A model generated the notes under the pieces. The model did no database searches. It was not told the origin of the DNA and worked only from the letters and a program-made list of their open reading frames with translations. The translations under genes and the position numbers were made by a program. Shown one piece after another: positions 46,455-56,379 of a DNA stretch of 64,000 nucleotides (position 1 is the stretch's first letter; each line of letters begins with the position of its first letter). This stretch comes from an uncultured Allobaculum sp. (lineage in GTDB: Bacteria > Bacillota_I > Bacilli_A > Erysipelotrichales > Erysipelotrichaceae). The stretch is taken from assembly GCA_910579655.1 (NCBI GenBank), contig CAJTVE010000006.1, positions 3,359 through 67,358 on the forward strand, given 5' to 3'.

Positions 46455-49400
46455 CTATTCAACGGCTTTGAGGGATTCAACCATCTGAATATGGCGCAGA
46501 CTGTATTTCATGATGAAATTAATCATCAAAGTAAAGAGCATAGTCAGCCCCACCGAATAGGCATAAGACTGCCACAGGATGGTCCGTCCAAAACGAACGG
46601 TATCCAGTTCGGCCATGGAGATGATCAGGCCGTGCAGGTAAATTCCCAGCACCAGACCGACCAGACTTCCGATCAGAGCCAGAATAATGGTTTCATTATT
46701 GACATAGGCATTGACTTCTTTTTCGGTAAAGCCAAGAACTTTGATTGTCGCAATTTCACGAAGCCGTTCACTGATGTTGACGTTGGACAGATTATACAGC
46801 ACGACAAACGCCAGCATTGCGGCACAGATAATCAAAACGACAACGACCAGTCTGACGGTATCCAGCATTTCCATGAAGTTTTCCTGCATGCTCGAATAGA
46901 AGGTGACTGAACGAACATCCTCATCCGCCATCAGATTTGTCCCCAGATCCGCTTCAAAGTCTGGATCCACGCTTTCATTCTGGAGAAGAATGGTGGCCGA
47001 AGGTGTATCTTCGATGCCAAGCTGATCAAACAGGGTCTGGGTAATGAAGATTTCCTGACCGGTGTACTGCTCGAAGATACCAGTCACTTTTACTTTGACT
47101 TCCTGTTCGTATTCACTGGTCTTGAAGGTCAGCTCATCCCCAACACCAAGGCCAACACGTTCAGCGGTCTGAACAGAGATCAGAGCCCCATCATCACTCA
47201 GATGGTCAAGGGAGTCTTGCGTTTCAGGATGGAACGTGGTGAAGGCTTCATATTTTTCAGGATCTGAAATGATGTTGAGGGTGGCGGAAACATCTTTGCG
47301 GCCGTAATGAACAGTAATGGGCAGAGCCTGGTAGGAAATCGTCTGATTGACGCCTTCAACGTCCTGGAGGCGCTGGGCAAGCGCTTCGGCTTCATCCGCA
47401 TTCATGTAATTTTCCGCTTTGACCATTGCATCGTAATGGCTGATCGCTTCATACTGCCGGGGAATAATATCGGCAAGCGAATCGTTCAGGCCAAACCCGG
47501 CCAGTAATAAGGCGGAACAGCCGGAAATTCCAATCACGGTCATGAAGAAGCGCTTCTTATACCGGAAAAGGTTTCGCAGCGTAACTTTCTGCATGAAAGA
47601 AAGACGGCGCCAGAACCAGCCCACGCGCTCTAACAGAATGCGTTTACCAGCCTTGGCTGCTTTTGGCCGCATTAACTGAGCTGGAACTTCGCGCATTTCC
47701 TTCGAGATGGAAACCCACGTGGCAGCAAGCACAATCAGCGTGACCAGACCGGAAGCCATGAACATGAGCGCCGGCTGGAACTTGAAGTGGATTTCCTCCA
47801 TGTTATACATCACACCCCAGGAGTTATAGATGATTAATGGGAAGACAACCATGCCCACTGCACAACCCAGAATTGATCCGAGAATCGAAGCCGAGCCGGC
47901 ATAAAGCATATATTTGGCTGAAATCTGCATCCGGGAATAGCCAAGCGCTTTCAGGGTTCCCATTTCGTTTCGTTCTTCATCGACCATGCGAGTCATCGTC
48001 GTCATGCACACCAGTGCAGCGACCAGGAAGAAGAAAACAGGGAAGACAGCCGCAATTCCATCCATACGTTCGGCACAGGCCTGATAGTCACGATAGGAAT
48101 AGTGGGAGTCCCGGTCGAGCACAATCCATTTGGCCCCCATGACATCGATTTTTTCACGGGCTTTGGCGAGTTGGTCGTGGGCTTCACGGGACTGCTTTTC
48201 AAATTCCTTGACGCCCTTGTCATATTCTGCCTGGCCATCCTCAAGCTGCTTTTTGCCATTTTCAAGTTCAGCTTTGGAATCTTCCAGCTTCTTTTCACCG
48301 TCTTCGATCTGCTTTTTGGCATCCTCAAGCTGGGCTTTGGCTTCGGGCAGCTGTTGTTGTTTTGCCAGCAGCTGATCACGCTGCTCTTCGAGGCTTGGCA
48401 GCTGTTTGACCCCCTCTTCAATTTGCTCGATTGCATCATCGAGCTTGGCCAGATTTTCACGCCCAGCCTCTTCTGAACCACCGATCTGGGCAAGAATTTC
48501 ATCCCGGTTATCATCAGTGGTCATTTCTGCCTGATTGATGCGGTTCATCAGGCTATTTCGTGATTCGCGCAGGGAAGGGAGCAGCAGGCTGTTTGGATTG
48601 AGATTTTCCAGACTGTCGATGCGCTCATTCAGGGAATTGAGCTGATCATACAGCTTGGAAATCGTATCTGACGTTGTATTCAACGTCGGCAGCACGGCCA
48701 GAGCAGCGGTGAGCTGGCTACGCTGGTCTTGCAGCTCTTCCAGCTGGGCTTCACCGGCTTTAATCTGGGCAATACCGTCATTGAGCTGGTTCATGCCATC
48801 TTCGAGCTGTTTCTTCCCCTCTTCATAGTCTTTCAGGCCGTTTTCGTACTGGGTTTTCGAATCCGCCAGCGTCTGAATCCCTTCGTTGTACTGGCGCAGA
48901 CCATCGTCGTATTGAGCACGGGCGTCATCGAGTTTCTTTTTGGCCTCATCAAGTTCATGCTGGCCGTCGAGCAGTTTGTCATTGACTTCCTGCTCTTTGG
49001 CATCAAGTTCATCGTTGAAGCTCTGAATATCTTTGGCAACCTGATCGTCGGCAATGGATTCAATTCGTTCGAGAACGGGTGTGGTTAGATCAAAGTAGGC
49101 ATCACTGTATGTATCCAGATCCCGTGCACCCTGAACAATGACATCGGCTTCGGTATAAATATCATTGGCGCGGACATCCTGCGGGACGTAAATAAAGGTA
49201 TTGACCTGGCCGCTTCCAATTGCTGAGGATCCCAGTTCATAAGACAGATAGTTTGGATTGTAGGCACTGCCTACAACTTTAAAGGTCGTCATTTTCAAAG
49301 AATCATCGACGGGCGTCGAGTTTCCCGAATACAGTTCAATGGTATCCCCGATCTGGAAAGTCGATCCCATGATCTTACCCGTTGCGGATGGTCCCTGAAT

Positions 49401-49799
49401 CAGACATTCGCCATCATTTTCCGGCATCCGGCCTTCAACCAGTCTTGGCTTGTTGATTTTCTGGTCCTCCTGATAGGTAATCAGTTTGACAACCAGCTCC
49501 TTGGATTCTTTTTTAGCCAGAAAATCACTGGTGTACTGCCCTTGAACGTCTTCGACACCATGAACATCCTTTAAGGCATCCAGGTCACTCTGGTTGATTC
49601 CAATCGTGGAATAGACCTGAATATCCTGGAGGTTGTATTTGTCCATGTAGGCATCAGCCGAGTTGGTCATATCCGGCGCGCTGGCCTTGATCCCCGCAAA
49701 AAAGGCGACCCCTAAAGCAACAATGAAGAGAATAGACAAATATCGCCCAAGGGTATGGCGGATTTCAACAAACAGGTCCTTAAACAGAATGGGCGGCAT
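46455..49799 (-). CDS. FtsX-like ABC transporter permease with large extracytoplasmic coiled coil
   Basis: A 1,114-residue permease. After the first membrane helix (about residues 20-38) comes an extracytoplasmic domain with a long coiled coil (about 260-560) of repeated L-x-D/E-G-K-x-x-L type units. Three further helices follow near 575-700 with the FtsX core, then a second external domain and the last three helices. This layout is that of MacB/FtsX-type permeases enlarged in Gram-positives. It may move a lipid or peptide or act on the cell wall by mechanical coupling. Its ATG overlaps the ATPase stop by one base (TGATG), so the two are co-translated. Confidence 0.9.
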   Translation of the reverse strand: MPPILFKDLFVEIRHTLGRYLSILFIVALGVAFFAGIKASAPDMTNSADAYMDKYNLQDIQVYSTIGINQSDLDALKDVHGVEDVQGQYTSDFLAKKESKELVVKLITYQEDQKINKPRLVEGRMPENDGECLIQGPSATGKIMGSTFQIGDTIELYSGNSTPVDDSLKMTTFKVVGSAYNPNYLSYELGSSAIGSGQVNTFIYVPQDVRANDIYTEADVIVQGARDLDTYSDAYFDLTTPVLERIESIADDQVAKDIQSFNDELDAKEQEVNDKLLDGQHELDEAKKKLDDARAQYDDGLRQYNEGIQTLADSKTQYENGLKDYEEGKKQLEDGMNQLNDGIAQIKAGEAQLEELQDQRSQLTAALAVLPTLNTTSDTISKLYDQLNSLNERIDSLENLNPNSLLLPSLRESRNSLMNRINQAEMTTDDNRDEILAQIGGSEEAGRENLAKLDDAIEQIEEGVKQLPSLEEQRDQLLAKQQQLPEAKAQLEDAKKQIEDGEKKLEDSKAELENGKKQLEDGQAEYDKGVKEFEKQSREAHDQLAKAREKIDVMGAKWIVLDRDSHYSYRDYQACAERMDGIAAVFPVFFFLVAALVCMTTMTRMVDEERNEMGTLKALGYSRMQISAKYMLYAGSASILGSILGCAVGMVVFPLIIYNSWGVMYNMEEIHFKFQPALMFMASGLVTLIVLAATWVSISKEMREVPAQLMRPKAAKAGKRILLERVGWFWRRLSFMQKVTLRNLFRYKKRFFMTVIGISGCSALLLAGFGLNDSLADIIPRQYEAISHYDAMVKAENYMNADEAEALAQRLQDVEGVNQTISYQALPITVHYGRKDVSATLNIISDPEKYEAFTTFHPETQDSLDHLSDDGALISVQTAERVGLGVGDELTFKTSEYEQEVKVKVTGIFEQYTGQEIFITQTLFDQLGIEDTPSATILLQNESVDPDFEADLGTNLMADEDVRSVTFYSSMQENFMEMLDTVRLVVVVLIICAAMLAFVVLYNLSNVNISERLREIATIKVLGFTEKEVNAYVNNETIILALIGSLVGLVLGIYLHGLIISMAELDTVRFGRTILWQSYAYSVGLTMLFTLMINFIMKYSLRHIQMVESLKAVE

Positions 49800-50500
49800 C
49801 AGTATTCAATCTCCTGTGCACTCATTGGATGTTCATTGATCTCAATGCTTTCAATCTTGCCGGAGCGGACCTTGATGATCTTGTCTCCGATGGGTGTCAA
49901 AGCCAGGTTGTGGGTGATGACAACAACTGTGGTCTTTTCTGTTTTACAGATATCCTGCAGTACCTGTAAGACCTGTTTTCCGGTCTTATAATCAAGCGCC
50001 CCCGTCGGCTCATCGCAAAGCAGCAGCCGCGGGCTTTTGGCAATGGCACGGGCAATGGCGACACGCTGTTGTTCGCCACCGGAAATCTGAGATGGGAAGT
50101 TGAACTTTCGCTCAGAAAGACCAACCGCATCCAGAGTCTGTTCAATATTCTTCGGTGATTTGGAAATCTGACAGGCCAGTTCAACGTTTTCCATGACTGT
50201 CAGATTCTGAATCAGGTTGTAAAACTGGAAGACAAATCCGACATCATCGCGTCGGTAGAGAGTGAGCTGCTTATCGTTAAAGCCGCTGACAATCTTATCG
50301 CCAACTTTGATCGTTCCCGAGCTGCATGTATCCATGCCACCAAGCAGATTCAGAATGGTCGATTTTCCGGCACCGGAAGCCCCGGCAATAATGACAAATT
50401 CACCTTCATCAATGTCAAAACTGACGCCATCAAGGGCATGGATGACGACTTCCCCCATCGCGTAATCCTTGCGGACGTCTTTGAATTCAATAAAACTCAT
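49799..50500 (-). CDS. ABC transporter ATP-binding protein (LolD/MacB type)
   Basis: A 233-residue ATPase with Walker A GASGAGKST, signature SGGEQQRVAIARA, Walker B LLLCDEPTGALD and the switch histidine in VVITHN. The DEPTGALD box is typical of the MacB/LolD/FtsE branch that pairs with FtsX-like permeases. It is the first gene of a two-gene operon with the overlapping permease downstream. GAAAGGGGG precedes the ATG. Confidence 0.95.
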   Translation of the reverse strand: MSFIEFKDVRKDYAMGEVVIHALDGVSFDIDEGEFVIIAGASGAGKSTILNLLGGMDTCSSGTIKVGDKIVSGFNDKQLTLYRRDDVGFVFQFYNLIQNLTVMENVELACQISKSPKNIEQTLDAVGLSERKFNFPSQISGGEQQRVAIARAIAKSPRLLLCDEPTGALDYKTGKQVLQVLQDICKTEKTTVVVITHNLALTPIGDKIIKVRSGKIESIEINEHPMSAQEIEY

Positions 50501-51425
50501 GGTTCCCCCTTTCTTGTTTTGCGTTGACTGCTCACTCTACATAGCCCTAAAAAGAGCGATGAGCTGTCAGTTCTTTTTTGTGTGGTCTTGGATCTGCTTT
50601 CGTGCCTTCGTGTCTGTTCGACCAGATTGGCCCATCAAAATGGATCACTCGCTAAATCAGCCGGAATCACAAACGGGGCAGACAGAAGCAGACAGAAGCA
50701 GACACAAGCAGATAAAAGAAAAATCAGAAGCTTTCTGTTCGCTGAAAAGAAGATTTCCTGGTTTTCAACCCGACCTGAAAACTGGCAGCCAGAGAAGCAG
50801 CCAACAAGAAGATCGCAACCGGGTGCCGATCGAAAGGGCAGCAGGCTGTCTAATGCTTAACAGGCTGAAACCGACAGCAGACAAGCAAAGCGACTATATT
50901 TTAGCATTCCAGCAGGGCAAACTCTTCCTCTTTCTGAAATGAATCAGTATACAACAGGGCTGTAAGAAAATGCGGCTGAAATGCCATTTGAAAAATTCCT
51001 GCGGCGGGCTGGCTGTTTGGGCGGCGTAAAGAGCAAAAGAGAGGCAAAAAGAGAATGAAAGACTTGCCTAAGGCAACCGAAATGCTCCGTCTTTGGGCAT
51101 ATCGAGTTATCTGTCTGGATTGGAAAGGGAAAGAGGCGATGAAAACGGTGCTCATTTTGGCGCAAAAAGACAGAGCGCCAGGATTCATTTCGAGAGAAAA
51201 ACATTTGGAATCAAAATGAATGGTTCAAAAGAGATGAAATTGCAGACCGAAAAAGATTGGCAGAGCCATTGAAGCGGTATCAAGATCTGCCTAAGTTGGC
51301 AGTTTGGCAGAGATGTTCACCTTTAAAAGATTGCCTGCCCGATAAAGTCGGTGTTTGGCATGTCGTCTGCTATGATGAAAACAGAAAATTATGCATGTCC
51401 TTAGACATGTTCAGGAGTGATACAG
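50501..51425. other. Gap of about 900 bases with a short tandem repeat
   Basis: No supported gene; open frames on both strands lack ribosome binding sites. A 10-base unit GCAGACAGAA is repeated four times with drift at 50678-50717. Confidence 0.5.
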
Positions 51426-52313
51426 ATGAAAACAAAAGTCGTAACAGATTCCGGAAGCGGCCTGACTCAGAAGCAGGCGGACGCCTTAGGAATCGGTTTC
51501 CTTCCATTACAGGTTCTCGTCGATGACCAACAGTATCTTGATGGCGTGAATCTGAATACAGAGATGCTGTATGCCATGTTAGAAGATGGCAAAATGCCGA
51601 CAACTAGCCAGCCACCTTTACTGCTTGAAGAAGAGCTGTTTGAAGAGTTACTCAAAGAGGGTTACACTGACATTATCGCAATTAATCTTTCAAGCGGACT
51701 GTCCAGTACCAATGAGATTGTTCAGGCGACGGCTCAACGTTTAGGCCTCACCGTTCATACGCTGGATATTTATACTACGCTGGCCATTCAGAAATACCTG
51801 GCAATTGCAGCCAAACAGCTGCTTGACCAGGGCAAAGACCCAGATGAAATCATCCGTCTGCTTTCAGAAGCCGTGGATAAATCCGAAGGGTATCTGATCG
51901 TTGACAACCTGGATCATCTGGCAGCCGGCGGCCGGTTAACTCCGCTTGCCGCAAAACTGGGCGGCCTGCTTAAAATTAAACCTGTTTTGAAAGTGGCTAA
52001 ATCGACAGAAGGAAAAGTTGATTCCTTCGATAAAGTCCGCACTTTCCACAAAGCTGTTGCTAAAGGCGTAGACCAGGTCAAAAGCGCCCTGCAGCCCGGT
52101 GTTGACTATGAATTCTTCATTCTCAATGGCAATGATGATGCCATGGCCCAGAAGACTCGTGAACTGCTCAACGCCATCAGCCCTGACACACCGGTTCATA
52201 CCATGGATATGTTTCCGGTGATCGCCTCGCATACAGGTTTAGGTTCAATTGGGATCCAGTTTATTCCAAAAATTGAAGGGGTTGACTATGATGAAACTCG
52301 CATTTGTAACTGA
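51426..52313 (+). CDS. DegV family fatty-acid-binding protein (first copy)
   Basis: A 295-residue DegV protein. Such proteins bind acyl chains and, in FakB form, present fatty acids to the kinase FakA for acyl-phosphate synthesis. KVVTDSGSGLTQKQA is the N-terminal signature; TSQPP and INLSSGLSST form the fatty-acid head-group site, and AGGRLTPLAAKLGGLLKIKP is the conserved middle. AGGAGTG precedes the ATG by seven bases. The next degV overlaps by 26 bases. No fakA is visible in the window. Confidence 0.93.
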   Translation: MKTKVVTDSGSGLTQKQADALGIGFLPLQVLVDDQQYLDGVNLNTEMLYAMLEDGKMPTTSQPPLLLEEELFEELLKEGYTDIIAINLSSGLSSTNEIVQATAQRLGLTVHTLDIYTTLAIQKYLAIAAKQLLDQGKDPDEIIRLLSEAVDKSEGYLIVDNLDHLAAGGRLTPLAAKLGGLLKIKPVLKVAKSTEGKVDSFDKVRTFHKAVAKGVDQVKSALQPGVDYEFFILNGNDDAMAQKTRELLNAISPDTPVHTMDMFPVIASHTGLGSIGIQFIPKIEGVDYDETRICN

Positions 52314-53184
52314 CAGCGGAACCGGATTTTCAAGTGAATTCTGGAAGGAAAGAGGCATTTACTCTTTACCTTTACAGCTGACCATCGGGGACAAAACTTT
52401 TTCTGAAGGTGAAAATATCACCTATGCGCAAATCATTGAGAATCTGCATCAGCAGGTTCTGATGAAAACTTCGCTGCCATCGCTTGGCCGGATTGAAGAT
52501 TTATTTGAACAGATTAAAAAAGATGGCTATGATGGCGTCTTCTGTGTTCCAATCTGCCGCGGCCTTTCGGGCACCCTTGATGCCATGGAGTCGGCTGCCA
52601 GCCAGGTCGGCCTGAGCTTTTATGGCTTTGACTGCTACACGACTGCCGTCATCCAGGCTCATTGCATCGAAACTGCCAAAGCCCTGTATGAAGAAGGCAA
52701 ATCCATTGAAGAAATTATGGCGACCCTGGAAGTCATTGCCAAACATGCCGATACGATTGTGCTTTGTGATGATCTCCAGCATATGAAGCGCGGCGGCCGT
52801 CTGACCCCCGCAGCGGCCTTGCTTGGCGGACTGTTAAAAATCAAACCCCTGCTGCATGTCAATGAAAGCACCCATGGCAAGGTTGATGTATTTGATAAGG
52901 TCAGGACCATGTCCCGTGCCCAGGACCGCGTTGTAGACCATTTTGAAGAGCTTAACCTGCCGCCCAAAGCGGATATCACGGTTGCTCATGTGGACAGTGA
53001 AGAAGCCGCCAAAAAATTTGCGGCCAAATTCCGGGCTAAATATCCCGAAGCGACCATCCGGGTCATTGATCTGGTCAGTGCTGTTGGTATTCATACCGGG
53101 CTGAATGCATTGTGTGTAGAAGCCTTTGATCCTGCCGGACGTCCAGTGGATGTTTACACGGCTGACAATTCCATCCAGATCTGA
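52288..53184 (+). CDS. DegV family fatty-acid-binding protein (second copy)
   Basis: A 298-residue DegV paralogue. It starts MMKLAFVTDSGTGF and carries KTSLPSLG, CRGLSGT and RGGRLTPAAALLGGLLKIKP at the same places as the first copy. Overlap with the upstream gene, and AAGGGG as ribosome binding site inside it, suggest translational coupling after a tandem duplication. The residues around the lipid site differ between copies (TSQPP against TSLPS), which may mean different acyl-chain preference. An insertion sequence starts 35 bases after the stop. Confidence 0.93.
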   Translation: MMKLAFVTDSGTGFSSEFWKERGIYSLPLQLTIGDKTFSEGENITYAQIIENLHQQVLMKTSLPSLGRIEDLFEQIKKDGYDGVFCVPICRGLSGTLDAMESAASQVGLSFYGFDCYTTAVIQAHCIETAKALYEEGKSIEEIMATLEVIAKHADTIVLCDDLQHMKRGGRLTPAAALLGGLLKIKPLLHVNESTHGKVDVFDKVRTMSRAQDRVVDHFEELNLPPKADITVAHVDSEEAAKKFAAKFRAKYPEATIRVIDLVSAVGIHTGLNALCVEAFDPAGRPVDVYTADNSIQI

Positions 53185-53264
53185 GCACCCGCCTGCTCAC
53201 AAAACAATGTTTATAGCCTGAACTCCCATCGATTTTATTACTCACTGAATGGACCAGACAATTG

Positions 53265-53309
53265 ATTCCGAAATTTATCTTTTAGATAAGATGGATTTCG
53301 GAATTTTTT
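53265..53309 (+). terminator. Hairpin just inside the insertion sequence
   Basis: ATTCCGAAAT pairs with ATTTCGGAAT, with an inner stem TTATCT/AGATAA, then TTTTTT. It would stop degV read-through before the transposase, and probably also serves as the degV terminator. Confidence 0.85.
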
Positions 53310-53378
53310 ATTGCCTTTTGGGTTGATTTCGATTTGTTTACATAGTATAATTATAATTATGCAAGTGAGGTCATCCTT

Positions 53379-55070
53379 ATGTACAAAACTCCCGAATCTC
53401 CTGTCAAAATCCCTTCTGTCAAAGGAATTAAAAAATACACAAATGGTTATATTTATTACGCTTCTTCTCAGAAATGGGACTCTGCCAATAAACGCCCGAT
53501 CGATAACCGCAGATGCATTGGAAAACTGGACCCTGATCATGAAGGATGTATGATTCCCAATAAAACTTTTTATGAATTGTTCCCTCAGGAAGCAGAGCTT
53601 CCTGAAGCACCGAAACAATCGGATGTTCTGAGTTACGGATCTTATGAAGTTCTTGATCAGGCTGCCAATGCCTGTGGTATTCTCTGTGCCCTCAAGAAAA
53701 ACTATCCCGATCTGTGGAAAAGCATCCTGGCTTACGCCATTTACATGAACTGTGACCAGAACTCTGCAGCCCAGGGCTTCGATTCATGGTTTTATTCCCA
53801 TTATTGTGGAATCAACAGTCCAATTTCATCCCAACAAGCCAGTGTGATGTTCCAGGAAATCGGAAAGGATGAGATGGCAATCCGCCAGTTTCAGACTGAT
53901 TACCGGAAACAGTACATGGAGAACATCCCTCATCCTGGGAAAATGGTGATCGCATTTGATTCAACCAACCAGAACACCTTTTCAAAACAGATAGCCCTGG
54001 CAGAATATGGAAAAGCGAAAGTTAATGAAGGACTGCCAGACATCAATCAGGCCATGTTTGTCGATGAAATGACCGGTATTAACCTCTTCTTTGAAACCTT
54101 CTACGGCTCTCTGCTCGACAAATCTGAAACTCCTTTTACTCTGGAGAAGGCAGCTGATCTAGGTTTTCAGGACCTGTTTATGGTCATGGACCGTGGATAC
54201 TGCACGAAAATTGTCGTCAATGCCATCAATAAGATGTGTGAAGAGCAGGACAGCCAATATCATGGAAAAATGGAATTTGCGGTTTCCTGTCCGGACAATT
54301 TGAAATTTGTCAAAGATTTAATCAGAGACTATAGCGATGAGGTTGTTGATAACGAATTGAATTATATCTACTCAGAATCTGCTTATGGAAAGTGCTTCCC
54401 ACTTCAGGAAGCCTTTGACTCTGAATTCTGTCTTTATCTGTTCTACGATCCAATCCGGGCCGCACAGGAAAAACAGGACATTCATGCCAAAGTTCAAGGA
54501 TTGATGAAAACTGCCTTAAATACGGTCAAGTATTCTGATAAACTGCGCGACCGATATTCAAAATGGCTGATCATCGAGCCGCTGGACAAGACAGATCCAA
54601 CAACCGGAAGGGGCTATCGTATTCGGCCAAATCAAGAAGCAATTCAGAAAGAAATATCCAAATGTGGTTTATTCGTAGTCCTTTCCAACGCTGAAATGCC
54701 TGCCCAAGAGATGCTCAAAATAATTCGTCAGCGTGATAAAAGTGAAAAATGCTTCAGCCGTCTGAAAGACCAGCTTGATATGAGAAAAACAGGATGCCAC
54801 AACCAGGCGACATTTGAGGGAAAAAACCTGGTCGCATTTGTGGCTTTGGCAATTCGGCAGACTTATTCATGGCTGATCCGGGATATCCTTGCTTCCAGGA
54901 GTTCTATGACTGTGGCTTCAAGCATTGGAGAGATGGAGAAGAACCAGATTTACCGACAGGACGATGGACACTGGGCAAAGAAATACGCTCTTACGAAAAC
55001 TCAGAAAGACATTTATAAGCAGGTTGGATTGACCGAAGCGGAAGTTATACAAAAAGCAGCAGAACTTTGA
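53379..55070 (+). CDS. IS1634/IS4-type DDE transposase
   Basis: A 563-residue transposase. The N-terminal domain has YIYYASSQKW and IGKLDPDHEG. The RNase H-like catalytic core supplies the first aspartate in VIAFDSTN, the second in VMDRGYCTK, and the glutamate in IRQRDKSEKCFSRLKDQ, with a beta-strand insertion between them, as in IS4-like enzymes. The frame is complete, without stops. A 12-base perfect hairpin (GCAGCAGAACTT with its inverse, 55056-55093) overlaps the stop codon and probably ends the transcript. The family name is given from motifs only. Confidence 0.92.
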   Translation: MYKTPESPVKIPSVKGIKKYTNGYIYYASSQKWDSANKRPIDNRRCIGKLDPDHEGCMIPNKTFYELFPQEAELPEAPKQSDVLSYGSYEVLDQAANACGILCALKKNYPDLWKSILAYAIYMNCDQNSAAQGFDSWFYSHYCGINSPISSQQASVMFQEIGKDEMAIRQFQTDYRKQYMENIPHPGKMVIAFDSTNQNTFSKQIALAEYGKAKVNEGLPDINQAMFVDEMTGINLFFETFYGSLLDKSETPFTLEKAADLGFQDLFMVMDRGYCTKIVVNAINKMCEEQDSQYHGKMEFAVSCPDNLKFVKDLIRDYSDEVVDNELNYIYSESAYGKCFPLQEAFDSEFCLYLFYDPIRAAQEKQDIHAKVQGLMKTALNTVKYSDKLRDRYSKWLIIEPLDKTDPTTGRGYRIRPNQEAIQKEISKCGLFVVLSNAEMPAQEMLKIIRQRDKSEKCFSRLKDQLDMRKTGCHNQATFEGKNLVAFVALAIRQTYSWLIRDILASRSSMTVASSIGEMEKNQIYRQDDGHWAKKYALTKTQKDIYKQVGLTEAEVIQKAAEL

Positions 55071-55140
55071 TTCACGAAGCCAAGTTCTGCTGCAAGTAAT
55101 AAAATGATCGGGAGTTCCGGATTTAACGCCTATCTTTTGT

Positions 55141-55416
55141 CTATTCGCGCGGCTGGCTGCCATTCTTTTCAGACAGTAGTTTCCAAAGAAGACGAAGTAA
55201 AACGATCGCATAGGAAGGTCCAGCCCACACAAGCAACAAAAGAGAAACATTCTGGATAAGCGTCATCAAGATGGGGCTCCAAGATGTGATGTACTGGACC
55301 CCAGAAACAACAGGAATCACGAAAGAGACACCTATTGTAATGGCTATATAGCTTACCAAAATGATTTTGGTAAGTCTAAGAATGAATATGATTCTTTTAA
55401 TTTCAGCATCGAGCAT
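55141..55416 (-). CDS. Small membrane protein of unknown function
   Basis: A 91-residue protein with two or three hydrophobic segments: one near residues 10-35 (LTKIILVSYIAITIGVSFVIPVV), and one or two across 45-80. It lies 13 bases downstream of the secreted-protein gene on the same strand, with AACAGGAATG before its ATG, so the two form an operon. I recognise no family. Codon use is AT-richer than that of the housekeeping genes, hinting at recent arrival. Confidence 0.6.
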   Translation of the reverse strand: MLDAEIKRIIFILRLTKIILVSYIAITIGVSFVIPVVSGVQYITSWSPILMTLIQNVSLLLLVWAGPSYAIVLLRLLWKLLSEKNGSQPRE

Positions 55417-55429
55417 GGTTTCATTCCTG

Positions 55430-56032
55430 TTAAATTTCAAATACGATATCTTTCGTATAAAGGTTGCCACTCGGGCTAAAGGCTGTCGTTACGAAGTATT
55501 GCGCATGATAGGATATTTTTATTGGATCGATGATCTGAGCGGTTTTGTTATATACAGTCAGAGATTGTACTCCACTATTTATCTCAACAAAAATATTATC
55601 TATGCTTGAGAAATACCTTAATTGCCAGTTGGAACTATCGACGTAGTAGGTAGCATAGACCCCTAAGTGGACTCCATAAGAATAGCTCTGGGAAACCAAC
55701 TCCCCGTTCGTAGCGCTGTAAGATTGAGAAAATCTGCTGTATTTTTTTTGATAAGAGTATGGAACCATCCTAGTTTCGTCATTTTTACGAATTTGGGCTT
55801 CTGCTTCTTCATAAGAGATGTTTTCGTTAGCAGCAACGCCTTTTACGTACTCCTCATAGGAAAGTTCTTCTTCTGTTCTATATAAAATTGGGGTAGATTC
55901 TTCGGCTTTGATAGGAGTAACTCTACCAGGTGCAAACGAGATCGAGAGCCCAAACACAACAAGGAGGACAAATAACTTTTCTGTAATTTTTCCAAACACA
56001 CTATTCTCCGTTCTTTCTTGATGATTTGACAT
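55430..56032 (-). CDS. Secreted protein of unknown function
   Basis: A 200-residue precursor. A hydrophobic segment (KLFVLLVVFGLSISFAPG) near residues 20-37 is followed by a possible cleavage site around KAEES, so the mature protein is exported. Residues 45-80 are a charged helix with SYEEYVKGVAANENISYEEAEA. The rest is rich in S, Y and T and looks like beta strands. No known domain is recognised. The ATG used lies six codons into the frame. It is co-transcribed with the small membrane protein and probably with the 56-residue peptide upstream. Confidence 0.65.
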   Translation of the reverse strand: MSNHQERTENSVFGKITEKLFVLLVVFGLSISFAPGRVTPIKAEESTPILYRTEEELSYEEYVKGVAANENISYEEAEAQIRKNDETRMVPYSYQKKYSRFSQSYSATNGELVSQSYSYGVHLGVYATYYVDSSNWQLRYFSSIDNIFVEINSGVQSLTVYNKTAQIIDPIKISYHAQYFVTTAFSPSGNLYTKDIVFEI

Positions 56033-56208
56033 TGTCTTAAGATGAAGCAAAAAAATTAATTTTATAGGTGCAGAAATTTATGGGATGTTACGCAAATGTA
56101 GTTTTAGCGTTAATAGTCTTGATAAATAAACAAGTTCACATCACTCATGTTATTGATTAAATAATCATGCCTAATTCGATATGATTTTACCTATCACATG
56201 TTGGGTTA

Positions 56209-56379
56209 TTATCCTTGGCTGTAATTGCTATTGTTGATAATAGTGATTGTAGTTAATCGCACTATTTGCGTAAGAGCCACAAGATCCCACTTTTTATTGT
56301 GTAGGAGATACTTTAATGAAAACCAAAATTCTAGAGGCTTACCTTGTACCTCAAGTGTCATTGAAACTGGTGGTTCCAT
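56209..56379 (-). CDS. Candidate 56-residue peptide
   Basis: A short frame with a very strong AAGGAGGAG site eight bases before its ATG. The peptide starts MEPPVSMTLEVQGKPL, has a mixed hydrophobic/charged middle (FWFSLKYLLHNKKWDL), and ends in a T/I/N/S-rich tail. It has no classic signal peptide. It could be a signalling or ribosomally made peptide, or a regulatory ORF for the secreted-protein gene 180 bases downstream. The strong site is the main support; the function is unknown. Confidence 0.45.
   Translation of the reverse strand: MEPPVSMTLEVQGKPLEFWFSLKYLLHNKKWDLVALTQIVRLTTITIINNSNYSQG

Larger units (their letters stand above)
53220..55117 (+). mobile_element. IS1634/IS4-like insertion sequence
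   Basis: The ends carry imperfect inverted repeats: GAACTCCC, four variable bases, ATTTTATTACT at 53220-53242, and the inverse at 55095-55117. They may extend three bases further out. Between them lie a terminator-like hairpin and one complete transposase gene. No clear target duplication is visible. The element appears intact and may be active. Confidence 0.75.

Noticed and set aside
50469..50942. Plus-strand frame of 157 codons in a gene-free gap
   Set aside because: Low-complexity Q/R/S-rich product over a short tandem repeat, no ribosome binding site.
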